This document shows, piece by piece, positions 53,024 through 60,825 of a stretch of DNA of 64,000 nt. The position numbers and the translations under genes were made by a program. The notes under the pieces are model-generated. The model ran no database searches. It was not told the DNA's origin and worked only from the letters and a program-made list of their open reading frames with translations. How positions within the stretch are numbered: position 1 is the first letter of the stretch; each line of letters starts with the position of its first letter. The DNA is from UBA4781 sp963674975. GTDB taxonomy: Bacteria > Chloroflexota > Anaerolineae > Anaerolineales > Anaerolineaceae. The stretch lies in the NCBI GenBank assembly GCA_963674975.1, contig OY771913.1, forward strand, positions 372,001 to 436,000, written 5' to 3'.

Positions 53024-53779
53024 TTATTCCGCTTTTACCCACCGGTAGCCTTCTTTTTCCAACCGCAGTGCCAGTTCAGGTCCGCCGCTTTCCACAACCT
53101 TTCCATCAACCATAACATGCACAACATCAGGCTTCAGGTAATTCAAAATACGCTGGTAGTGAGTGATGACCAGAATGCCCATCTTTTTGCTTTTCAATGT
53201 ATTGATACCTTCTGCAACGATACGTAAAGCATCGATATCCAACCCTGAATCCGTTTCATCCAGTACAGCCATTTTCGGATCCAGCATTGCCATCTGCAGT
53301 ATCTCAACTCGCTTCTTCTCCCCACCCGAAAAACCATCGTTCAGATAACGCCCCCCCATTTTTGGATCCATTTCCAATAATTTCATTTTTTCAAGCATCA
53401 GTTTGCGGAATTCTGGAATAGATATTCCACGATAATCCGGATCGGATGCTTTTCTATGCGCATTAAGCGCTGTTCTCAAAAAATTGGCTACAGTCACACC
53501 TGGAATTGCCACCGGATACTGAAACGCAAGAAATAATCCCGCATGCGATCGCTCCTGGGGAGACAATGAGAGAATACTTTTATCGTTCAGGAGAATATCC
53601 CCTAACTCTACATGGTATTTAGGATGCCCCATCAGGGTATAAGCAAGGGTTGATTTTCCCGTCCCATTGGGACCCATAATGGCATGTACCTCCCCCGCAG
53701 GCACTATAAGATCGATCCCATGTAAAATTTCGACTTCTTCTACCCTGACATGCAGATCTTTTATTTCTAAACCAATCAT
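53024..53779 (-). CDS. sufC: Fe-S cluster assembly ATPase SufC
   Basis: An ABC-type ATPase of the SufBCD complex, 251 residues. Walker A GPNGTGKSTLAY, signature LNDGFSGGEKKRVEILQMA, Walker B MAVLDETDSGLD and the H-loop VITHYQRIL are all present. The ATG at 53779 follows AAGGAAAG; the longer frame from 53818 would reach into the operator region. It is the first gene of the suf operon, divergent from sufR. Confidence 0.95.
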   Translation of the reverse strand: MIGLEIKDLHVRVEEVEILHGIDLIVPAGEVHAIMGPNGTGKSTLAYTLMGHPKYHVELGDILLNDKSILSLSPQERSHAGLFLAFQYPVAIPGVTVANFLRTALNAHRKASDPDYRGISIPEFRKLMLEKMKLLEMDPKMGGRYLNDGFSGGEKKRVEILQMAMLDPKMAVLDETDSGLDIDALRIVAEGINTLKSKKMGILVITHYQRILNYLKPDVVHVMVDGKVVESGGPELALRLEKEGYRWVKAE

Positions 53780-53832
53780 GTTTTCTTTCCTTTCCGGTAG
53801 CAGGCGTGAGTATACCACGCGGATCTCTTTTG

Positions 53833-53890
53833 GTCAATATTTATTATAAATATCACTAATATTGACATTTTCCTGTGTGCATGATATAGT
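53833..53890. promoter_or_regulatory. SufR-type operator and divergent promoter between sufC and sufR
   Basis: A perfect inverted repeat GTCAATATT (53833-53841) / AATATTGAC (53858-53866) with a 16-bp spacer sits between the divergent genes. The plus-strand promoter reads TTGACA (53862-53867), 17-bp spacer, TATAGT (53885-53890), so the right arm overlaps its -35. Repression of both directions by a dimer of the SufR-like regulator would follow; the minus-strand promoter is not clear. Confidence 0.7.
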
Positions 53891-53909
53891 GATACCTGAA
53901 AACAAATCT

Positions 53910-54539
53910 ATGAAAACGATGAAAACTACCCGTGATAAAGTTCTAGCAACCATAAAACTGCATCCAAAATCAACCATTTTGGAAATTGCAGAACAGGTAA
54001 ATATCAATGCTATTTCAGTACGCCATCATCTCACTAATTTACAGGCAGATGGATTGATCGTAGCCGAAGAAGAACGGCACGGAGTTGGAAGACCACGGTT
54101 AGTCTATTCATTAACTGAAAAAGGGGTTGAAAATTTCCCGTCACGTTATTTCCACCTGGTGAATTCTTTGATGGATCAGATCAAAGAGAAATTGCCGGAA
54201 AAGGATGTGAACTCCATCTTTCATAACATGGCTGAGAAATTAACCTCTGATTATGAATCTATTCTGAAGAATATGACCATTGAGGAACGTCTTGATTTGC
54301 TAAAGATCATCCTTAACAAGGAAGGTTTTGAGATGGAATGGGAAAAGAAAGGAAATGAATGTGTTATCAAAGAAATTTCCTGCCCATATTTCAAGATCGG
54401 AGATCAACATCCTGAAGTATGCCTGTTTGATAGATCCCTTATATCTAACATTCTGAATGTTCCCATGAGCAAGATTTCGCATCATGAGCGTGAAGAAAAC
54501 CTGTGCACCTATACCATTGACTTTAGCGAGCAAAAATGA
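53910..54539 (+). CDS. sufR: SufR-like [Fe-S] winged-helix repressor
   Basis: A ~209-residue DeoR/ArsR-like regulator. The N-terminal HTH (STILEIAEQVNINAISVRHHL) is followed by a beta wing (ERHGVGRPRLVYSLT) and a C-terminal domain with CPYFKIGDQHPEVC (CX12C) and a further Cys in ENLCTYTI. SufR of cyanobacteria and actinobacteria binds a [4Fe-4S] cluster with such cysteines. I place the start at 53910 because the longer frame begins inside the promoter. It is divergent from sufCBD and overlaps the DUF59 gene by ATGA. Confidence 0.88.
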   Translation: MKTMKTTRDKVLATIKLHPKSTILEIAEQVNINAISVRHHLTNLQADGLIVAEEERHGVGRPRLVYSLTEKGVENFPSRYFHLVNSLMDQIKEKLPEKDVNSIFHNMAEKLTSDYESILKNMTIEERLDLLKIILNKEGFEMEWEKKGNECVIKEISCPYFKIGDQHPEVCLFDRSLISNILNVPMSKISHHEREENLCTYTIDFSEQK

Positions 54540-54877
54540 GCGAAGAAGAAACCCTTCCCAACTGGAAAGTCAGCACAACCGATCCTGAACTTGCTGCGAA
54601 GATAAAAAATTCCCTGCGTCAGGTTCGCGATCCAGAGATCGGCAGCGATGTTGTCCAGTTAGGCTTGATCCGTGAAGTTGAGATTTCCGATACAAACGTA
54701 ACCGTTACCATGATCTTGACCACACCTTACTGCCCTTTTGGTCCCGCTTTGATGGAATCAGCCCGCCGCGTTGTAGAAAAAGAAACAGGGAAGCCCACCA
54801 CCGTTATTTATGGAAATGAAATGTGGGATCAATCCATGATGGAAGATCCTTCCGCTTTTGGCTGGGGTTTATTCTAG
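54536..54877 (+). CDS. DUF59/MIP18 family protein (SufT/PaaD-like)
   Basis: A 113-residue protein with the signature DPEIGSDVVQLGLI near residue 33 and CPFGPALMESARR near 60. DUF59 proteins (SufT, PaaD, CIA2) assist Fe-S cluster maturation. It overlaps the sufR stop by 4 nt, so it is controlled with the repressor and fits the SUF context. Confidence 0.88.
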   Translation: MSEEETLPNWKVSTTDPELAAKIKNSLRQVRDPEIGSDVVQLGLIREVEISDTNVTVTMILTTPYCPFGPALMESARRVVEKETGKPTTVIYGNEMWDQSMMEDPSAFGWGLF

Positions 54878-55498
54878 TTTTTCAAAACACAGGGAAATGG
54901 AAGCCCCTTCTTCCTTTTTATCCAGTATACGAAATCCAAGACCTGTTATTGTTTTTTCGATCTCCTGCATGGTAAAAAATTTACTGCGCATTCCCAGCAG
55001 CTTTTCAATCAGTGCAATGATCTTCACAGATACTTTCTTGATATTCGGTTCAAAGATATAAATATTCCCCTTTTTACAGAGCGCGCGCCAGACCTCTTTA
55101 ATTACAAGTTCTCTTTTTAGAAAGTGATGATAAGCATCTGCGATCAACACCGCTTGAATGCTTTCACCTCTCAGCGGCAGCAAACCACCATCCGCTATCA
55201 TTGGTAGAACATGATCATACTGCTGCGCCTGCGCTACCATCTTGAAAGATAGATCAGCGATCAGAATTTTCTGGTTGCTGTTCCGCAGGCTGCTTGCGAT
55301 CCTTCCTGTTCCACCTCCAATGTCGAGGATAAAACCGTCACTTACAAATCCACCCTGCCTGCAAAATTCATTCAAGGCAGGGTGAAATAATTTATCGTAT
55401 ATCGGAGCGATAAGGTCGAAAAAACCGTTTGCTTTAAATAATTCCCAGTTCTTTTCCAACTTTTCCAAATGTTTGCAGCACTTTCTCGACCTGCTCAT
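54869..55498 (-). CDS. SAM-dependent methyltransferase (UbiE/MenG-like)
   Basis: A methyltransferase of up to 209 residues: motif I ILDIGGGTGRIASSL near 57, followed by ILIADLSFKMV and LLPLRGESIQAVLIADAYHHF, and the C-terminal EKTITGLGFRILD segment. The annotated ATG (55498) lies 65 nt inside the upstream synthase gene in another frame. TTG codons at 55468 and 55459 are alternative starts. It may act on the product of that gene; I cannot name the substrate. Confidence 0.8.
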   Translation of the reverse strand: MSRSRKCCKHLEKLEKNWELFKANGFFDLIAPIYDKLFHPALNEFCRQGGFVSDGFILDIGGGTGRIASSLRNSNQKILIADLSFKMVAQAQQYDHVLPMIADGGLLPLRGESIQAVLIADAYHHFLKRELVIKEVWRALCKKGNIYIFEPNIKKVSVKIIALIEKLLGMRSKFFTMQEIEKTITGLGFRILDKKEEGASISLCFEKLE

Positions 55499-56612
55499 CG
55501 GTGTGGGTAGCCATATAGCTGGTGCGCAGCAGCTGCTGTCCGGGCGAGACTGCTGGTGAAATAACCGGATTCACAAACACGCCGTTTTCGAACAGGGCTT
55601 TCCAGGTTCTGAATGTGAGTTCATCATCACCGATGATGACAGGGATAATGGGTGTTACAGAATTGCCGATGTTGAATCCTAAAGCACGCAGTTCTTTGCG
55701 GATCGTATCTCCAATAGCATTTACCCGCTTCACCCGTTCGGGTTCTTCGCGGATCACCTGCAGGGCTGCCAGCACTGCCGCCGCATTGGAAGCCGGAATA
55801 CTCGCACTGAAGATGAGAGCCCGCGCGGTGTGTTTTATATAATGTACCACATCACTATCGCCAGCGATAAATCCGCCCAGAGATGCAAAAGATTTACTGA
55901 AGGTCGACATGATCAGGTCAGCATCATCATCCATGCCAAACTCATGGGCAGTTCCGCGTCCATCGCCTACCACACCCATACCATGGGCATCATCGACCAT
56001 AACCCGGGCGCCATATTTTTTAGCCATTGGAATGATATGAGGAAGATCCGCCAGGTCACCGCCCATTGAAAAGACACCATCTACCACAACCAGTTTCCCT
56101 TTATCATCAGGGATCGATTTCAGCACACGTTCAAGGTGTTCCACATCATTATGAGGATAGCGTTCGATCTTTCCAAATCCAAGGCGCGCCCCATCAACAA
56201 TACTGGCGTGATCTTCTTTATCCAGAATGACCACATCATCACGACCCACCAAAGCGCTGATGGTTCCCAGATTAGTTTGCATTCCGGTAGAGAAGATCAA
56301 AGCTTCTTCTTTTCCGACGAATTCGGCGATTTCTTTTTCCACCTGCTCGTGCAGTTCCAGCGTTCCATTCAGAAAACGAGAACCGGTGCAGCTTGTTCCA
56401 TAGCGTTCCAGAGCTTTTACAGCAGCTTCTTTTACTTTTGGATGAGTGGTTAATCCCAGATAGTTATTGGAACCGCACATGATCATACGTTTCCCATTGA
56501 AAACTACCTCGGTACCTTCATTTTCCGCCAGCGGCAGGAAATAAGGATAGATTCCTTTTTCCATCACCTCTTTGGCATCAGTGTATTCTCTACATTTTTT
56601 AAAAATGTCCAT
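55434..56612 (-). CDS. Alpha-oxoamine synthase (serine palmitoyltransferase-like or glycine C-acetyltransferase)
   Basis: A 392-residue PLP enzyme of the KBL/BioF/SPT family. MCGSNNYLGLTTHPKVKEAA near 47, GTSCTGSRFLNGTLELHE near 74, FSTGMQTNLGT near 108, DDAHGMGVVGDGRG near 207 and FSKSFASLGG (PLP Lys about 240) are all present. The LRTSYMATHT end and LNGTLELHE pattern are closest in my reading to bacterial serine palmitoyltransferases; glycine C-acetyltransferase is the main alternative. BioF is less likely. It overlaps the methyltransferase gene by 65 nt. Confidence 0.85.
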   Translation of the reverse strand: MDIFKKCREYTDAKEVMEKGIYPYFLPLAENEGTEVVFNGKRMIMCGSNNYLGLTTHPKVKEAAVKALERYGTSCTGSRFLNGTLELHEQVEKEIAEFVGKEEALIFSTGMQTNLGTISALVGRDDVVILDKEDHASIVDGARLGFGKIERYPHNDVEHLERVLKSIPDDKGKLVVVDGVFSMGGDLADLPHIIPMAKKYGARVMVDDAHGMGVVGDGRGTAHEFGMDDDADLIMSTFSKSFASLGGFIAGDSDVVHYIKHTARALIFSASIPASNAAAVLAALQVIREEPERVKRVNAIGDTIRKELRALGFNIGNSVTPIIPVIIGDDELTFRTWKALFENGVFVNPVISPAVSPGQQLLRTSYMATHTDEQVEKVLQTFGKVGKELGII

Positions 56613-56736
56613 GCGTGATGAATCCTTTCGGTATAAATTCCATTTAATCTATAACCCATAAATTATACAGGCGTTGTGTTTTCCCGCCCACCATTTTCAC
56701 GTTAAAATAAGTTAATCTAACTTGAGGGAGAAAACC

Positions 56737-57603
56737 ATGTTTGTTGGAATTGAAGCTGGCGGGACAAAGTTTAATTGTATCATTGCAGGGGACCAAAACA
56801 CAGTCTTTTCAGAAAAGAGAATTCAAACTACTACACCCCAAAAAACCATTCATGAAGTTGTGCAATATATCAACCAATCCAACCAGGATGTGCGTTCGGT
56901 GGGGATTGGTTCTTTTGGACCACTTGATCTTGACCCTTCTTCTGCTGATTTTGGATCCATCACCTCCACCCCCAAAACAGCCTGGAAATTCTTCAATATT
57001 AAAAAAGCTTTCGAAGATGCCCTGCAGGTTCCTGTTGTACTGGATACTGATGTCAATGCTGCTGCGTATGGTGAATATTTATGGGGCGCCGGTAAAGAAA
57101 AGCGACATATTCTCTATCTCACCATCGGCACGGGGATCGGCGGCGGGCTGGTGGTTGATGGAAAACCTTATCACGGCATGCTCCATCCCGAAATGGGACA
57201 TATCTACCTGCCGGAAGCAAGTGATTTCAAGGGTGTTTGCCCTTACCACGGCAATTGTTTTGAAGGATTAGCCAGCGGACCGGCTTTACAAAAGCGATGG
57301 GGAGTAGAAGCCAGCACATTGGAAAAAGATCATCCAGCCTGGGAAGAGGAAGCGCACGTGATCGCGCTGGCGCTGTGCAGCTATATCTGTATTCTCTCTC
57401 CGGATATCATCATTCTGGGTGGAGGGGTTATGCAGCAGCAGCAGCTCTTCCCATTGATAAGAAAAGAGGTCCTTGAATTACTGCATAACTACGTGCAGGC
57501 TGACAGCATTACACAGCATATCGACTCATATATCGTCCCGCCTGGGTTGGGAATCAGATCGGGAGTGCTGGGATCGCTGGCACTGGCTAATCTGGCTTTC
57601 TAG
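56737..57603 (+). CDS. ROK family sugar kinase (fructokinase-like)
   Basis: A 288-residue ROK kinase. GIEAGGTKFN at the start is the phosphate-binding motif, DTDVNAAAYGE holds the catalytic Asp (about 105), GTGIGGGL is the second phosphate motif, and the zinc site is MGHIYL plus CPYHGNCFEGLASGPA. The last motif resembles B. subtilis YdhR-type fructokinases. The ATG at 56737 follows GAGGGAG. Its stop overlaps the convergent tal-pgi stop by 4 bp. Confidence 0.9.
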   Translation: MFVGIEAGGTKFNCIIAGDQNTVFSEKRIQTTTPQKTIHEVVQYINQSNQDVRSVGIGSFGPLDLDPSSADFGSITSTPKTAWKFFNIKKAFEDALQVPVVLDTDVNAAAYGEYLWGAGKEKRHILYLTIGTGIGGGLVVDGKPYHGMLHPEMGHIYLPEASDFKGVCPYHGNCFEGLASGPALQKRWGVEASTLEKDHPAWEEEAHVIALALCSYICILSPDIIILGGGVMQQQQLFPLIRKEVLELLHNYVQADSITQHIDSYIVPPGLGIRSGVLGSLALANLAF

Positions 57604-60356
57604 CGAAAAGCCTTTTTTAATAAATCAATGTTTGGTTTTTTGATATGGATATACAATACTCTTCTTTGTGCTGCCTGCAGTGCTTCAATATCACCCAGCG
57701 TTTGAGCCAGCAGCATCTGCTGGAAAGTCACAGCCTGTCCGGGTATGGGTATATCTTTTTCGGCTTCACAGCTTAACACTATAAAAAATCCATTATTCTT
57801 CCCGCCCTTATGCAGCTGTCCGGTCGAATGTAAAAAGCGCGGTCCATAACCCAGTGTGACTGCCAGCTCATATTTCTCGGCAAGTTTTTTCCTGAAAGTC
57901 TGTAAAATGACTTCATTTTTTTCATTTCTCTCTACAAAAGCATTGACCGCAATATAGTCAGCTGCTTTATGCCCGCTCAAGAATTGATCCACAGTTTTAT
58001 CCAGCTCAAGTTCATTCACAGCCAGCTTTTGCTTCGAAAAGAACTGAAAGTCACCATTTTCCGCAAGCGGCGGCTCTTGAACCAGCTGCCCTTTTTCTTC
58101 GATAGCTTTGACCTTTTGTTTGGTTCGTGTTTTGCTGTCCTGTACATTGGGTTGGTCGAAAGCGTTCACACCCAGAATAGAGCAGGCTGTTGCCGTTGCA
58201 AATTCCCACTGGTAGAACTGCTCTGCCAGTGCATAGGCATGATCAATTTCAATGGTCAGGCAGGGATGCCCGGCTTTCTTTAATTCTTCGACTCGCTTAT
58301 CTTTTTCTCCATTCTCCCGTAGATAAACGAAGATATGGTCGGGAGCAAATACATCCGCTGGAAGTTCTGGTTCTTTGTCAATGGGTAGAATTCCCTTTCC
58401 TTCTTTACCGCTGCTTTCGGCTATCAACTGTTCTACCCATGAACCAAAAGATGCCCAATTCGCATCGGTTAGAACACTTAATTTATCTCTTCCCTGAAGA
58501 TAGGCTTCACCCAGGATGGTACCTAGTACCAGCCCCGGGTTGCGCCCTGCCGGAACCGCAGGATCACAGGTGATCCGTGCGCTCTGTGCGGTTTTCAGGA
58601 ATGCAGGCAGTGAAACACCAAGCAGCGCAGCAGGAACCAATCCAAAAGCGGTCAGGGCTGAATATCTACCGCCCACGTTCGGATCTGCCTGAAACACGGC
58701 GCGGAATTGATGTGATTCAGCCAGGTTCTGAAGAGCTGTTCCGGGATCAGTGATCGCGATAAAGAAATCTCCCGGCTTTTCCGCTCCGGATTCTTTTATT
58801 CGCTCCCAGGCATAAGAGAAATTCGCTTTTACCTCAGCCGTCGTGCCGGATTTACTGCTGACCAGAAAAACAGTCTTCTCTTCCTGCGCCCATTTCATTG
58901 TATGAGCTACCTGCATTGGATCTGTAGAATCCAAAATCCGCAGCTCCAGCCCGTTCTTCTGTGTTCCGAGGATGAGGGACATGACTTCCGCAGCCAGTGA
59001 AGAGCCACCCATACCAATCAATACTACCCGTTTGAAATTTTCTTCGATTAATTTGCAGGCTTCTTTCTGAATAGTGGAAACCTGAGAAATACCCATACGG
59101 GGAGCTTCCAGCCAGCCTAATCGTTTTTCTACTTCCTGCTGCCCTTCGGGAGATTTCGTCCAAAGAGCTGCGTCTTTTCGAAATACAGAAGCGGTAAATT
59201 TTGACTCTTCCAGAAGACGAATGTGGTCTTTTACCGGTTCCTTAAGGGTACTCAGGTCTTTTTCATACTGCTTTCGCTGAGACTCGATTAAGTCAAGCAT
59301 TTCACGAAATGCCACCTGGAATGCCGATACACCCTCCTGCTCTAATTCCTGGGCAGCTTCCTCAAGGGAGATCCCTAATCCAGCTAATTTTTCAACAACA
59401 CTTTTCTCATCAGAGGGAGAAGAAAGATTATCTTTGACTTTTCCATGCTCAAAGAAAGCATCCAGCGTTGCCGGCGGTACGGTATTAACTGTATCCGGTC
59501 CGATCAATTCTTCTATATACAGCACATCGCTATAAGCGGGATTTTTCGTGCTGGTGGATGCCCACAGCGGTCTCTGGATACAAGCACCCTTTTTCTTCAA
59601 CGCCAAGAAACGTGGAGTTGAAAAGGCAGCCTGGTAGGTTCTATATGCCATTTTGGCATTCGCCACAGCAGATTTGCCCATTAACTCTTGTGCTGTTTCA
59701 TCTTTTAATTTTTCCAGGCGTGTATCGATTTTGGTATCGAATCGGGAAACGAAGAAAGATGCCACAGAAACAACATCTTTCAGAGGTAGTCCCCTGCGTT
59801 CACGCTCTTCAAGTCCCTGTAAATATGCTTCGATTACCTCTTGATATCGCTGAACCGAAAATATCAGAGTTACATTGACATTGATACCAGCCGCAATCGC
59901 ACTTCGTATGGCAGGAGCACCTGCTTTGGTCGCAGGGATCTTGATCATAAGGTTAGGTCGGTTCACCTTCTCCCATAGACGCAGTGCTTCTCGAATAGTT
60001 GCTTTCGTATCGTTGGCTAATTCCGGATCCACTTCGAGGCTTACAAATCCGTCGCCTCCGTTGGTTCTTGTATAGACCGGAAGCAGCAGATCGGCAGCAT
60101 TGCGAATATCTTCAACCGCAAGCTGTTCATAGATCTCGGCAGCCGTCCAGCCTGCCCATGCCATGGTGCGCAGAGGAATACGATACATTGCTGAACCCAG
60201 GATTGCTTTCTTGAATATGGATGGATTGGATGTTATCCCGGTGATCCTTCCGGTATCGATCAATTTTTGGATCGTTCCATCCTTGATCTGATCGCGCAGG
60301 ATATTGTCATACCATAGTGATTGTCCAATTTTCTTGAGTTCAGCAGTTCTATCCAT
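57600..60356 (-). CDS. Bifunctional transaldolase / glucose-6-phosphate isomerase
   Basis: A 918-residue fusion. Residues 1-~370 are transaldolase: GITSNPSIFKKAI, NVTLIFSVQRYQEVIEAY and the Schiff-base Lys in MIKIPATKAG. Residues ~390-918 are a phosphoglucose isomerase: GMGGSSLAAE, VSSKSGTTAEVKANFSYAW, GGRYSALTAFGLVP and a late SIS-type region. Such fusions are known in several bacterial groups. It overlaps the rpiB stop by one base (TAATG) and is the last gene of the operon. The linker is near 360-400. Confidence 0.93.
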   Translation of the reverse strand: MDRTAELKKIGQSLWYDNILRDQIKDGTIQKLIDTGRITGITSNPSIFKKAILGSAMYRIPLRTMAWAGWTAAEIYEQLAVEDIRNAADLLLPVYTRTNGGDGFVSLEVDPELANDTKATIREALRLWEKVNRPNLMIKIPATKAGAPAIRSAIAAGINVNVTLIFSVQRYQEVIEAYLQGLEERERRGLPLKDVVSVASFFVSRFDTKIDTRLEKLKDETAQELMGKSAVANAKMAYRTYQAAFSTPRFLALKKKGACIQRPLWASTSTKNPAYSDVLYIEELIGPDTVNTVPPATLDAFFEHGKVKDNLSSPSDEKSVVEKLAGLGISLEEAAQELEQEGVSAFQVAFREMLDLIESQRKQYEKDLSTLKEPVKDHIRLLEESKFTASVFRKDAALWTKSPEGQQEVEKRLGWLEAPRMGISQVSTIQKEACKLIEENFKRVVLIGMGGSSLAAEVMSLILGTQKNGLELRILDSTDPMQVAHTMKWAQEEKTVFLVSSKSGTTAEVKANFSYAWERIKESGAEKPGDFFIAITDPGTALQNLAESHQFRAVFQADPNVGGRYSALTAFGLVPAALLGVSLPAFLKTAQSARITCDPAVPAGRNPGLVLGTILGEAYLQGRDKLSVLTDANWASFGSWVEQLIAESSGKEGKGILPIDKEPELPADVFAPDHIFVYLRENGEKDKRVEELKKAGHPCLTIEIDHAYALAEQFYQWEFATATACSILGVNAFDQPNVQDSKTRTKQKVKAIEEKGQLVQEPPLAENGDFQFFSKQKLAVNELELDKTVDQFLSGHKAADYIAVNAFVERNEKNEVILQTFRKKLAEKYELAVTLGYGPRFLHSTGQLHKGGKNNGFFIVLSCEAEKDIPIPGQAVTFQQMLLAQTLGDIEALQAAQRRVLYIHIKKPNIDLLKKAFR

Positions 60357-60814
60357 TATTCACCCTTGCATGCGCCCTGTTCGATCTCTTTGATCTTCTT
60401 GCGTCGTTTTTGATGCCGTTCGACCTGCTCAACCGATGCTTTGAGAAAACTCAAGGCAATTTCATTTGCCAGTTCAGAGCCGATGATGCGCGAACCCATA
60501 CAGAGCACATTCATACCATCATGCTCCACTCCTTGATGCGCCGAATACGTATCATGGCAGATACCTGCATAAATACCCTTCATTTTATTGGAGGCAATGC
60601 AGGCGCCAATCCCGGAACCGCAGATCATGATCCCTTTTTCAGCTTTGCCATCCTGAATTGCTTTTCCGACCTTATAGGCATAATCGGGGTAATCGACCGG
60701 ATCTGGAGAGTTGGTTCCCACATCCAGTACCTCATATCCGGCTTTACGAACAACTTCAATCACTTCTTCTTTCAGCGGAAAACCGGCATGATCAGAGCCG
60801 AATACAACTTTCAT
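60356..60814 (-). CDS. rpiB: Ribose-5-phosphate isomerase B
   Basis: RpiB interconverts ribose-5-P and ribulose-5-P. The 152-residue protein begins MKVVFGSDHAGFPLKEEV, and has the catalytic Cys region ICGSGIGACIASNKMKG near 70 and AHQGVEHDGMNVLCMGSR near 95. The ATG at 60814 follows AAGGAAT; a TTG at 60829 overlaps the tkt stop. It lies between tkt and the tal-pgi fusion. Confidence 0.95.
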   Translation of the reverse strand: MKVVFGSDHAGFPLKEEVIEVVRKAGYEVLDVGTNSPDPVDYPDYAYKVGKAIQDGKAEKGIMICGSGIGACIASNKMKGIYAGICHDTYSAHQGVEHDGMNVLCMGSRIIGSELANEIALSFLKASVEQVERHQKRRKKIKEIEQGACKGE

Positions 60815-60825
60815 CTCAATTCCTT

